Below, one piece after another: positions 26,229-34,438 of a DNA stretch of 64,000 nt. Below the pieces are notes generated by a model. The model had not been told where the DNA came from. It saw only the letters and a list, made by a program, of their open reading frames with translations, and made no database searches. The stretch comes from Candidatus Rhodobacter oscarellae. GTDB lineage: Bacteria > Pseudomonadota > Alphaproteobacteria > Rhodobacterales > Rhodobacteraceae. The stretch spans positions 3,482,862 through 3,546,861 of the forward strand of contig NZ_LFTY01000002.1 in assembly GCF_001078595.1 (NCBI RefSeq). The letters are read 5' to 3'. Within the stretch, counting starts at the first letter, position 1. Every line of letters begins with the position of its first letter. Both the position numbers and the translations under genes were made by a program.

Positions 26229-27094
26229 CCGAGGCGCCGCGCGACAACCTTCGGGGCGGCGCGTGGCTTTTGGCGGATCTGTCGCTGAACATCTGGTCGC
26301 TGTCGTTGGTCAAATGGCTGGGGGCGGATTACGCCGCCGCGCAGGTCGTGTTTTTCCGGGCCATTGTCGGGCTGATGGTGATCTCTCCGCTGATCTGGGC
26401 AAGGCGGCAGCAGTTCCGGCAGATACCGCGCCTTCCTCTGCACCTTCTGCGGGTCGTGCTATCCGCCGTCACCCTGTCCGCCAGTTTCTTTGCGATTGCC
26501 CGGCTGCCATTGGCGGTGTTCACCGCGATCAGTTTCACCCGCCCTATCGTCACGATGCTGATGGCGGCTTTGATCCTGCGCGAGGTGATCGGGCTACGGG
26601 GCTGGAGTGCCGCGGCGGTGGCCTTTGTTGGCATCCTGATCGCGGTCGATCCCGGCAACGTGCCCTTGGGGTGGGGCCTGGCCGCGATGGCGATTGTCGT
26701 GCTTACCGCCTCGGCGGTTGTGATCGCCACGCGCGCGCTGCGCGCGGCCCCGCCGATTGTGATGATGATGTTCTACACGTTGGGGCTGTCGCTGTGCAGC
26801 CTGCCCTTCGCCTGGGCAGCCTGGGCGCCGGTTCCAACGCACCACCTGGGCGCGTTCGTATTGATCGGCTGTTTCGCGCAGGCCGCGCAGTTTTGCTTTC
26901 TGCGCGCGCATTACTTTGGGGCGGCGGGCTATTTGTCCGTGCTGAGCTACACAAGCCTCATCTTCTCGGTCAGCGTCGGGTACTTCCTGTTCGGAGAGGT
27001 GCCCGGGGCCCGGTTCGCGCCGGGGGCGGCGCTGGTCATCGCCGCATCGCTTTTTGTGACGCTGAGGGCGCGCGCGGGACCGGATAGCGGCTGA
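26225..27094 (+). CDS. EamA/DMT-family membrane transporter
   Basis: The 289-residue protein has about ten membrane helices in two homologous halves, as in EamA-domain drug/metabolite transporters. ATG 26225 overlaps the PIG-L stop (ATGA); the open frame upstream only shadows the PIG-L gene. Family members export amino acids, sugars or other metabolites. Here it is the last gene of the ROK, deacetylase, exporter set, so it may export a pathway intermediate, but this is only inference from position. Confidence 0.85.
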   Translation: MTEAPRDNLRGGAWLLADLSLNIWSLSLVKWLGADYAAAQVVFFRAIVGLMVISPLIWARRQQFRQIPRLPLHLLRVVLSAVTLSASFFAIARLPLAVFTAISFTRPIVTMLMAALILREVIGLRGWSAAAVAFVGILIAVDPGNVPLGWGLAAMAIVVLTASAVVIATRALRAAPPIVMMMFYTLGLSLCSLPFAWAAWAPVPTHHLGAFVLIGCFAQAAQFCFLRAHYFGAAGYLSVLSYTSLIFSVSVGYFLFGEVPGARFAPGAALVIAASLFVTLRARAGPDSG

Positions 27095-27137
27095 TCGGTT
27101 TGCCCGCGGCTAGGCTCCGGTGAAGCCTTATGGGAGT

Positions 27138-27168
27138 GCCCCGATGGCAGAGGCCATTCTCGCGGGGC
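27138..27168. terminator. Hairpin between convergent EamA and cysG genes
   Basis: GCCCCGATGGC and GCCAT...CGGGGC form a stem with a small internal loop between the two convergent stop codons (27094 and 27175). No clear T-tract follows, so its role as bidirectional terminator is inferred from position. Confidence 0.4.
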
Positions 27169-27174
27169 TTGCGT

Positions 27175-28557
27175 TCAGGCCACCTGCAGCTTGCCTTGAG
27201 AATGTGACTTGGGGACGCGTACAAAGATCACGGCGCCTCCTGTGACCTGCTCAGCGGACACCAGCTCGGGCAGCGCGCCTAGGTCCGTGTGAATGATCCG
27301 CTCGGCCTCTTTTGACACCTCTATGCAGAGATCGACCGGTGTCTTCGCCGAGACCCCGTGGCTGATGAGTTGCTGCGAGATCTGCGACGCGGCGCCGACC
27401 CCCATGTAGATCGCGAGGGTCGATCCCGGGTGCAGATAGCGCGCCCATTCGGGGGCGGGGTCGCCGGGTTTGCATTTGCCTGTGACCAGCACCACCGCGT
27501 CCGTAGTTCCGCGCTCTGTCAGCCCGATGCCCATCCGCGCGGCGGCGGCAGAGGCGGCGGTGATGCCGGGCACGATCTCGACAGAGATGCCCGCGGCCCT
27601 GGCGGCTTCAAGCTCCTCCGTGGCGCGGCCAAAGACGCTGGGATCGCCGGACTTCAAGCGCACCACGTGGCGCCCCTTCTTGGCCTCGGCCACGATCAGC
27701 GCCGTGATCTTGTCCTGCGGCCAGGCGCAGGCGCCGACCTCTTTGCCGACGAAAACGCGCTCGGCGTCGCGGCGGGCCAGCTCCAGAACGTCGGGGTCCA
27801 CAAGGCGGTCGTAATAGATCACATCGGCCTCTTGCAGGCGCTCCACGGCGCGCAGCGTCAGCAAGTCACGCGCGCCGGGGCCCGCGCCGACAAGCGCGAT
27901 ATGGCCGTCGTCATTCGTGTCGGGCGCGCGCCCGGATGCGATGGCCGCCTTGAGCATGCGCGCGGCGCCGGTTTCGTCTCCGCTATCGTGCAGCTGCGCC
28001 GGCTTGGCCCCAAAGGCCCAGGCCCAGAAGGCCCGGCGCCGATGCATCGGGATCGACCGCGCCACCGCCCCGCGCAGATGCCCCGCCAGGGCCGCGAAAT
28101 GCCCGATGCGCGGCGGCAGCATCGCCTCGATCTTGGTCTTGATCGAGCGGCCCAGAACGGGTGCTGTGCCCTCGGTGCCGATGGCGACGACGACGGGGTC
28201 GCGGTCCACCAGGGACGGCGTGAGCGCATCGCAGAGTTCCGGCGTATCCACCACGTTGATCACGGTGTTGGCGGATCTGGCGATGGCATAGACCGCGCGA
28301 TCCGCCCCCGGGCACCCGGTGGCGATAAAGGTCAGGGCGGTGCCGTCAAAGAGGTCCGGCGCGATCGGGCCCGCGTGGTGCGAGGCCAGCCCCGCCTCGA
28401 CAAAGCCGCGCAGCTCGGCGTCCAATTCCGGCGCGACGAGCACGATTTCACCGTCGGTTTTCTGCATCAGCCGGGTCTTTTGGGCGGCCTGTTCGCCGCC
28501 GCCCACGATCACGATGCGGCGCCCGGTGGTCTTGAGGAACATTGGAAAGGATTTCAT
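27175..28557 (-). CDS. cysG: Siroheme synthase CysG
   Basis: The 460-residue protein fuses an N-terminal precorrin-2 dehydrogenase/sirohydrochlorin ferrochelatase (NAD motif IVIVGGGEQAAQKTRLM) with a C-terminal uroporphyrinogen-III methyltransferase starting near residue 215 (VALVGAGPGARDLLTLRA, VVRLKSGDPSVFGR, VPGITAASAAAARMG). It makes siroheme, the cofactor of nitrite reductase NirB upstream. ATG 28555-28557 has AAGGAG before it. It is the last gene of the nitrate operon, 15 bases after nasA, which ensures cofactor supply when nitrite reductase is induced. Confidence 0.95.
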   Translation of the reverse strand: MKSFPMFLKTTGRRIVIVGGGEQAAQKTRLMQKTDGEIVLVAPELDAELRGFVEAGLASHHAGPIAPDLFDGTALTFIATGCPGADRAVYAIARSANTVINVVDTPELCDALTPSLVDRDPVVVAIGTEGTAPVLGRSIKTKIEAMLPPRIGHFAALAGHLRGAVARSIPMHRRRAFWAWAFGAKPAQLHDSGDETGAARMLKAAIASGRAPDTNDDGHIALVGAGPGARDLLTLRAVERLQEADVIYYDRLVDPDVLELARRDAERVFVGKEVGACAWPQDKITALIVAEAKKGRHVVRLKSGDPSVFGRATEELEAARAAGISVEIVPGITAASAAAARMGIGLTERGTTDAVVLVTGKCKPGDPAPEWARYLHPGSTLAIYMGVGAASQISQQLISHGVSAKTPVDLCIEVSKEAERIIHTDLGALPELVSAEQVTGGAVIFVRVPKSHSQGKLQVA

Positions 28558-28572
28558 CGCGTATCTCCTTGG

Positions 28573-31197
28573 CTATTCGGCGGCGACCGGCAGCTTGAAG
28601 CGCGCCATCAGCTCGGTGATCTCAGGGCGGCAGGACCCGCAGGTCACGCCTGCGCCTGTCGCTTCGCAGATCTGGTCGATGCTGGCGGAGGGCGCGCCCG
28701 AGATCGCCGCCAGGATCGTATTGCGGCCCACGGACATGCAGGAGCACACCGTCGGGCCAGGGTCCGGCATATGCGCCGACGGGCGGGCCGCCAGAACGTT
28801 CGGCCTGGCCGCGTTTAGGGTCGAGGCCACGAAATCGCGCGCCACCATAACGGGTTGGTCCGACACAAAGAGCGCGGCCTGCAATATGTCGCCGTCCCAG
28901 AACGCCAGCCGCGTTTGGGTCGCGCTGCGAAGGGTTTCGGGCTCTCCAGACACGGCGAAGAGCGATTGGGCAAGCTCCTCCCAGCTGCTTGGTTGGCCTT
29001 GCCCGGCCAGCTCGGTGCGCCAGCCGCTTTCCGTGCGCATCGTCGCCGCGTAATCCGTGGCCAGGGCGGGCTTGCCGCGCGACACGGCGAAACCGTACCA
29101 ATCGGCCTTGAACGGGGCGATGGCGACAACGCTTGCCTTGCTTTCCGGCTGGCCCGACACCGGGTCGACAGCCGGCGCGACAAGCGCGTTGACGCGGCTT
29201 GCGGGGCCGGTTTCGCCGGTCCAATGCATCGGCGCAAAGGGCGCGCCCGGAGTTGCGTCCTCGGTAATGAAGACCCGCAGGATCGCGCGCCCGGTTGGGC
29301 TGGTGACCAGGGCCAGATCGGCGGGGGCCAGGCCAATAGCGGCCGCGTCGTCCGGGTGGATGGCTAAGAACGGCTCTGCCAGGTGCCGCGACAGGCGCGG
29401 CGATTTGGCGGTGCGTGTCATCGTGTGCCATTGGTCCCGCACGCGCCCGGTGTTCAGGCGGAAGGGGTATTTGGGTCCGGTCACCGCGGCGGGAGGCCGT
29501 TGCGTCACGGCAACGAACCGGGCCTTGCCGCCGGGGGTAAAGAACCGCCCATCGCCGAAAAAGCGCCCTCCGGTTCTGATGGCAGATACGGGCCAGCGGG
29601 TCGGGGCCAAGCTGTCGTAATCGTCGTCGCTGATTGTGCTGAGCCCAGAGATATCGAAGTCGCGCCCAAACTTGCCCGCCAAGGCGCTGAGGCGGGCATG
29701 CTCGCGAAACACCTGCGCCGGGCCGTCATAGTCAAAGGCCTCTGCCCATCCCATGCGCTGGCCGATTTCGGCGAAGATCGCCCAGTCGGGCTTGGCAAGG
29801 CCGGGCGCCGCGATTGTCGCCTTTTGGCGGCTGATGGTGCGGTCGGAGTTGGTGACGGTGCCGTCCTTCTCGCCCCATCCGGCGGCAGGCAGCACGACAT
29901 CGGCCAAACGAGCGGTGTCCGTATCGGTGGTGAGATCGCTGACAACGACGAAGTCGCAGGCCTTGATGGCGTCGCGCACGCGGTCGGCGTCGGGCATCGA
30001 CACGGCCGGGTTGGTACAGGCCACCCACAGCGCCTTGATGCGGCCATCCGCGACGGCGTCGAACATATCGACCGCCTTGAGGCCAGGCTTTTGCGCGATG
30101 GTGGGAGCGCCCCAAAAGCTTTGCACTGCGGCCTTGTGATCGTCGTTCTCCAGGTCCAGATGCGCGGCCAGCATATTGGCCAGCCCGCCGGTCTCGCGCC
30201 CGCCCATGGCGTTGGGCTGGCCGGTGACGCTCAGCGGGCCCATGCCGGGCTTGCCAATGCGGCCCGTGGCCATGTGGCAATTCAGAATGGCGTTGACCTT
30301 GTCAGCGCCCGAGCTCGACTGGTTCACGCCTTGGCTAAAGACCGTGACCGTGCGCTCGGTCTTGGCGAAGAGCTGATAGAAATCAGCGGTTTCCTCGGCG
30401 GTCAGCCCGGTGGATTTGAGGTCATCCAGGCGCGCTTGGGACAGGGCCTCGGCGAAACCGTCGGTATGTTCTGAGACGAAATCAGCGTCATATGCAGTGG
30501 ATTGCGCAAGATGGGCTAGAAGCCCATTGAACAGGGACACGTCCGAGCCGGGGGCCAGCTTGAGATGCAGATCGGCGATGTCGCAGGTCGCGGTGCGGCG
30601 CGGGTCCACGACGACGATCTTGGTGCCGCGCGCCGCCCGGGCCGCCGCAAGCCTTTGATATAAAACGGGATGACACCAGGCGAGGTTGGAGCCCACAAGC
30701 ACCACCAGGTCGGCCTCTTCCAGGTCCTCGTAGGTGCCGGGCACCGTATCCGCGCCGAAGGCACGCTTGTGCCCGGCCACGGTGGAGGCCATGCAAAGCC
30801 TTGAATTCGTGTCGATATTGGCGCTGCCGATAAAGCCCTTCATAAGCTTGTTGGCGACGTAGTAGCACTCGGTCAGGAGCTGCCCCGAGACGTAGAAGGC
30901 GACGCTGTCGGGGCCATGTTCCGCGATGCTGGCCTTGAATTTTTGCGCAACCAGATCAAGGGCTTGATCCCAGCCGGTGCTTTGCCCGTGCACCTGCGGC
31001 GAGAGCAGGCGGTCGTCAAGCGACATCGTCTCGCCCAGGGCCAGCCCCTTGGAGCACAAGCGCCCGTAATTCGCCGGGTGATCGGGGTCGCCCTCGACGG
31101 TGAGGCCGCCGGCGCCATCGGGGCGGGCCAGCACGCCGCAGCCCACCCCGCAATAGGGGCAGGTGGTGCGGATCGCGCTATCGAGCTGATCACGCAT
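28573..31197 (-). CDS. nasA: Assimilatory nitrate reductase catalytic subunit NasA
   Basis: The 874-residue molybdopterin enzyme has an N-terminal [4Fe-4S] motif (TTCPYCGVGCGV with a later LCSKG cysteine), the molybdopterin guanine dinucleotide domains, and a C-terminal BFD-like [2Fe-2S] domain (CSCMSVGRNTI and VTCGSCRPEI) as in cytoplasmic Nas-type reductases. No Tat signal is present, so it acts in the cytoplasm. It reduces nitrate to nitrite for NirBD, encoded just upstream. A 63-base gap holding an 11-bp repeat array separates it from nirD. Confidence 0.95.
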   Translation of the reverse strand: MRDQLDSAIRTTCPYCGVGCGVLARPDGAGGLTVEGDPDHPANYGRLCSKGLALGETMSLDDRLLSPQVHGQSTGWDQALDLVAQKFKASIAEHGPDSVAFYVSGQLLTECYYVANKLMKGFIGSANIDTNSRLCMASTVAGHKRAFGADTVPGTYEDLEEADLVVLVGSNLAWCHPVLYQRLAAARAARGTKIVVVDPRRTATCDIADLHLKLAPGSDVSLFNGLLAHLAQSTAYDADFVSEHTDGFAEALSQARLDDLKSTGLTAEETADFYQLFAKTERTVTVFSQGVNQSSSGADKVNAILNCHMATGRIGKPGMGPLSVTGQPNAMGGRETGGLANMLAAHLDLENDDHKAAVQSFWGAPTIAQKPGLKAVDMFDAVADGRIKALWVACTNPAVSMPDADRVRDAIKACDFVVVSDLTTDTDTARLADVVLPAAGWGEKDGTVTNSDRTISRQKATIAAPGLAKPDWAIFAEIGQRMGWAEAFDYDGPAQVFREHARLSALAGKFGRDFDISGLSTISDDDYDSLAPTRWPVSAIRTGGRFFGDGRFFTPGGKARFVAVTQRPPAAVTGPKYPFRLNTGRVRDQWHTMTRTAKSPRLSRHLAEPFLAIHPDDAAAIGLAPADLALVTSPTGRAILRVFITEDATPGAPFAPMHWTGETGPASRVNALVAPAVDPVSGQPESKASVVAIAPFKADWYGFAVSRGKPALATDYAATMRTESGWRTELAGQGQPSSWEELAQSLFAVSGEPETLRSATQTRLAFWDGDILQAALFVSDQPVMVARDFVASTLNAARPNVLAARPSAHMPDPGPTVCSCMSVGRNTILAAISGAPSASIDQICEATGAGVTCGSCRPEITELMARFKLPVAAE

Positions 31198-31212
31198 TTC
31201 GCCGAAGATCCC

Positions 31213-31256
31213 GCGTCGGTGTTACGTCGGTATCACGTTGGTTTTGCGTCCGCGCG
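31213..31256 (-). repeat. 11-bp degenerate tandem repeat, array 2 (between nirD and nasA)
   Basis: Four 11-bp units on the + strand: GCGTCGGTGTT, ACGTCGGTATC, ACGTTGGTTTT and a degenerate GCGTCCGCGCG. On the leftward mRNA they read as AATGCCGACGY-like units. The array fills most of the gap after the nirD stop and ends 16 bases before the nasA start, where it could influence mRNA processing or nasA translation. Confidence 0.85.
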
Positions 31257-31260
31257 ATCA

Positions 31261-31590
31261 TCAAGCCGCTTGCCGACCGAGCTTTGCCGCCTCGATCAGG
31301 ACACGCCCGTCCTCGACGCGCGCGGCATAGGTCATGATCCGGCCCTCATCGGCGCCTTGCGCCTCGCCCGTCTCGAGGTCGAACACCCAGTTATGCAGCG
31401 GGCAGGTCACCTTGCGGTCATGCACGATGCCCTCGTTCAACGGCCCCTGCTTGTGCGGGCAGGTGTTGGACGTGGCAAAGACCTCGGCCTCGCCGGTGCG
31501 GAACACCGCGATGCAGCCCTGGGCCGTCTTGACCTTGCGTGCGCCGCGCAGGGGGATGTCGTTGATGTCGCCGATATCGATCCAGCTCAT
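31261..31590 (-). CDS. nirD: Nitrite reductase small subunit NirD
   Basis: The 109-residue Rieske-like protein has the CPHKQG and CPLHNWVFD motifs; NirD family members carry the fold and here the Cys-His pairs that would ligate a [2Fe-2S] cluster are present, as in many alphaproteobacterial NirD proteins. It partners NirB in NAD(P)H-dependent reduction of nitrite to ammonium. Its ATG overlaps the nirB stop (ATGA), so the two are translationally coupled. Confidence 0.92.
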   Translation of the reverse strand: MSWIDIGDINDIPLRGARKVKTAQGCIAVFRTGEAEVFATSNTCPHKQGPLNEGIVHDRKVTCPLHNWVFDLETGEAQGADEGRIMTYAARVEDGRVLIEAAKLGRQAA

Positions 31591-34013
31591 TCCGCGGCCT
31601 CCAGGGTGAGGTCCGCCATGGGGCCGAACTTGCGGGCCTTCTGCTCTTGGCTGAGCTCTGCCCAGGGGTCGGTCTGGTAGATCGACTGCGACAGCTCGAA
31701 GGCCGCGACCAGGCGCGCGCGCTCTGCGTCATCGGCGATCCGCTCGCGCACCCAGTCCATGCCGACCTTGGCGATCCACTTATAGGGGCGGTCCAGGTAT
31801 TTGGCGTTCTCGCGATAGAGCTGCACGAAGGCGACGACCTGCTCCATCGCCTCGTCCTCGGTGGTGACCTTGGTCAGCGGTTGGATCTCTTTGAGATCCA
31901 TGCCCGCGGCCCCGCCGACGCCGATCTCATAGCCGCTATCGACGCAGATGATCCCCAGGTCCTTGCAGGTCGCCTCGGCACAGTTCCGCGGGCAGCCAGA
32001 GACCGCCAGCTTGACCTTATGCGAGGTCCAAGAGGCCCAGAGCTTGCGCTCTAGCTTGATGCCCAGCCCGGTGCTGTCCTGCGTGCCGAACCGGCAATGA
32101 TCGGTGCCGACGCAGGTCTTCACCGTGCGCAGCCCCTTGGCGTAGGCGTGGCCGCTGACCATGCCCGCCTCGTTGAGATCCGACCAGATCGACGGCAGGT
32201 CCTCGCCGCGGACCCCAAGCAGGTCAATACGCTGCCCGCCGGTGACCTTGACGGTGGGAACCTTGTACTTGTCGGCGGCGTCGGCAATCGCGCGCAGCTC
32301 GTTGGGGGTGGTGATCCCGCCCCACATGCGCGGCACCACGCTAAAGGTGCCGTCCTTCTGGATGTTGGCGTGCTTGCGCTCGTTCACAAAGCGGCTCTGC
32401 GGGTCGTCTTGATACTCCACCGGCCAATCCGCCAGCAGGTAGTAGTTCACGGCCGGGCGGCAGACATGGCAGCCGTTCGGCGTCTTCCAGCCAAGCTCTT
32501 GCCAGACCGCCTGCTGCGACTTCAATTCCTGGCTTTTGATCAGCCGCCGCACGTCCTCATGGGTCAGGTCGGTGCAGCCGCAGACCGGCTTGGCCGTCGG
32601 CATCTGGAAGTCATCGCCCAGCGTGTGGGCGAGCAGTTGCTCCACCAGCCCGGTGCAGGTCCCGCAGGAGCTGCTGGCCTTGGTGGTCGCCTGGACAGCG
32701 CCCAGGTCGGTCGCCCCGCCCTGGATCGCCTCGACAATCTGGCCCTTACATACGCCGTTGCAGCCGCAGATCTCTGCGTCAGCCGGTAAGGCTGCAACGG
32801 CCGCCATAGGGTCCAGCGCGGCCCCCCCTTGGAAGGCGGGCCCAAAGATGAGCGTGTCGCGCATCTCTGTCACGTCGGTCTTGTCCTTGATCAGCCCGTG
32901 GAACCAGCCGCCATCGGCGGTGTCGCCATACATCACCGCGCCGATCAGCCGGTCGCCTTGCAGCACCAGGCGCTTGTAGACGCCGCGCGCCGGGTCGCGA
33001 TAGACGATGTCGTCGCGGTCCTCGCCCTCGGCGAAGTCGCCGGCGCTGAACAGGTCACAGCCGGTGACCTTCAGCTTGGTGGCGGTCTCTTTGTTCACAA
33101 AACCGGCCTCTTGGCCCGCCAGGGTCTTGGCGGCGACCTTGGCCTGCTCGTAGAGCGGGGCGACCAGGCCGAACACCGCGCCGTCATGCTCGACGCATTC
33201 GCCGATGGACAGCACGTCCGCGTCGCTGGTGATCATCTGGTCATCGACATGGATGCCGCGCCCGCAGGCCAGCCCCGCCTCTTTCGCCAGCGCCACCGAG
33301 GGGCGGATGCCCACCGCCATGCATAGCAGGTCGCAGGGCAGCTCGGTGCCGTTGTCCAGCACCAGCGCTTTGACGCGGCCATTCTCGCCCAGGATCTCTT
33401 TCGAATTCGACGAGCAGAGCACCTTGATGCCGCGCTCGATGAGCTCCTTGCGCAGAAGGTAGCCCGCGGCCTCGTCCAGCTGGCGCTCCATCAGGTGGCC
33501 CATCAGATGCACCACGGTGACGTCCACGCCGCGGGCATGCATGCCCGCCGCCGCCTCAAGCCCCAAGAGCCCGCCGCCGATGACCACTGCCTTCTGACCG
33601 GCGCCCAGGCCCATCATCCGCTCGGTGTCCTCCAGGTCGCGGTAAGCGATCACGCCCTCCAGGTCATGCCCCGGCAGCGGGATCATGAATGGCTCCGAGC
33701 CGGTGGCGATCACCAGCTTGTCATAGCTGACCGTGCCGTTGTCACCCGTCACCGTCTTGGCGGCGCGGTCAATCGCGGTGACCCGCTCGCCAAAGCGGCA
33801 GGTCACGCCCTTGTCTTCGTAGAACGCGGCGTCATGGGTGACGATCTGCTCGTAGGTCTTGTCCCCCGCCAGCACGGGCGAGAGCATGATCCGGTCATAG
33901 GTGCCGCGCGGCTCGGCGTTGAACAGGGTGATGTTCCAATCGCCCTGCTCAGAGGCGTGCTCGACCAGCCGCCCGGCGGCCATGCCCGCGCCGATGATCA
34001 CTAGGTCTTTCAT
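31587..34013 (-). CDS. nirB: Assimilatory nitrite reductase large subunit NirB
   Basis: The 808-residue enzyme has an N-terminal FAD/NAD(P)H domain (LVIIGAGMAAGRLVEHA; VVIGGGLLGLEAAAGMHARG), two BFD-like [2Fe-2S] segments (CGCNGVCKGQI...CGTC and CGCTDL...CHVC) and a C-terminal siroheme/[4Fe-4S] domain with CRFGTQ and SGCPRNCAEA. It reduces nitrite to ammonium with six electrons in the cytoplasm. ATG 34011-34013 overlaps the globin stop and its own stop overlaps nirD, so three proteins are coupled. Confidence 0.95.
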   Translation of the reverse strand: MKDLVIIGAGMAAGRLVEHASEQGDWNITLFNAEPRGTYDRIMLSPVLAGDKTYEQIVTHDAAFYEDKGVTCRFGERVTAIDRAAKTVTGDNGTVSYDKLVIATGSEPFMIPLPGHDLEGVIAYRDLEDTERMMGLGAGQKAVVIGGGLLGLEAAAGMHARGVDVTVVHLMGHLMERQLDEAAGYLLRKELIERGIKVLCSSNSKEILGENGRVKALVLDNGTELPCDLLCMAVGIRPSVALAKEAGLACGRGIHVDDQMITSDADVLSIGECVEHDGAVFGLVAPLYEQAKVAAKTLAGQEAGFVNKETATKLKVTGCDLFSAGDFAEGEDRDDIVYRDPARGVYKRLVLQGDRLIGAVMYGDTADGGWFHGLIKDKTDVTEMRDTLIFGPAFQGGAALDPMAAVAALPADAEICGCNGVCKGQIVEAIQGGATDLGAVQATTKASSSCGTCTGLVEQLLAHTLGDDFQMPTAKPVCGCTDLTHEDVRRLIKSQELKSQQAVWQELGWKTPNGCHVCRPAVNYYLLADWPVEYQDDPQSRFVNERKHANIQKDGTFSVVPRMWGGITTPNELRAIADAADKYKVPTVKVTGGQRIDLLGVRGEDLPSIWSDLNEAGMVSGHAYAKGLRTVKTCVGTDHCRFGTQDSTGLGIKLERKLWASWTSHKVKLAVSGCPRNCAEATCKDLGIICVDSGYEIGVGGAAGMDLKEIQPLTKVTTEDEAMEQVVAFVQLYRENAKYLDRPYKWIAKVGMDWVRERIADDAERARLVAAFELSQSIYQTDPWAELSQEQKARKFGPMADLTLEAAE

Positions 34014-34438
34014 GCGGCCTCCGGGTATGCAGCGGCGACCATGACGCCCGAGAGAGTGGTGTAGGCGGCAAGCCAGGCCTTGGCGACCTCGTCGTTCCAG
34101 CCCTCGCCCAGGCCCTTTTCCAGGGTGCGCATCAGCGAGGCGCCGACCTTGCCGTAATCCTCGGCCTTTACGCCGTAATCGACATGGGCCACGGCCAGCC
34201 GTTCGGCCACGGGCACAATCTTGTCGAGGTCGCGCAGGCCGTTCACGACCACGGCCAGGGTGGCCATCAGTTTATTGCCCTGTTCGCTGATGTCCGAGTT
34301 GGCAAAATACGGTTTTACACCGGGCGCGGTTTCAAAGAGGTCGGCGTAGAACATCTGCGCCGCCGCGTCCTTGATCGGCGCCACCTTGGCAAAGCTGTCT
34401 TGCACAAGGGTGATCTGACTATCGTCCATAACGGTCAC
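34010..34438 (-). CDS. Single-domain bacterial globin in the nitrate operon
   Basis: The 142-residue protein resembles Vitreoscilla-type globins and the haem domain of flavohaemoglobin. Proximal H85 lies in AVAHVDYGV, Y31 fits position B10 and Q53 fits distal E7, the oxygen/NO-binding set of this group; no reductase domain follows. A GTG start (34436-34438) overlaps the upstream ATPase stop (GTGA); ATG 34429 is an alternative. Its stop overlaps the nirB start. Position suggests it detoxifies NO formed during nitrite reduction or scavenges oxygen, but this is inference. Confidence 0.85.
   Translation of the reverse strand: MTVMDDSQITLVQDSFAKVAPIKDAAAQMFYADLFETAPGVKPYFANSDISEQGNKLMATLAVVVNGLRDLDKIVPVAERLAVAHVDYGVKAEDYGKVGASLMRTLEKGLGEGWNDEVAKAWLAAYTTLSGVMVAAAYPEAA

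Noticed and set aside
27358-28818. Long rightward open frame opposite cysG and the nasA end
   Set aside because: It lies fully antisense to a clearly identified enzyme, and its histidine/arginine/glycine-rich product has no domain logic; high G+C produces such antisense frames.
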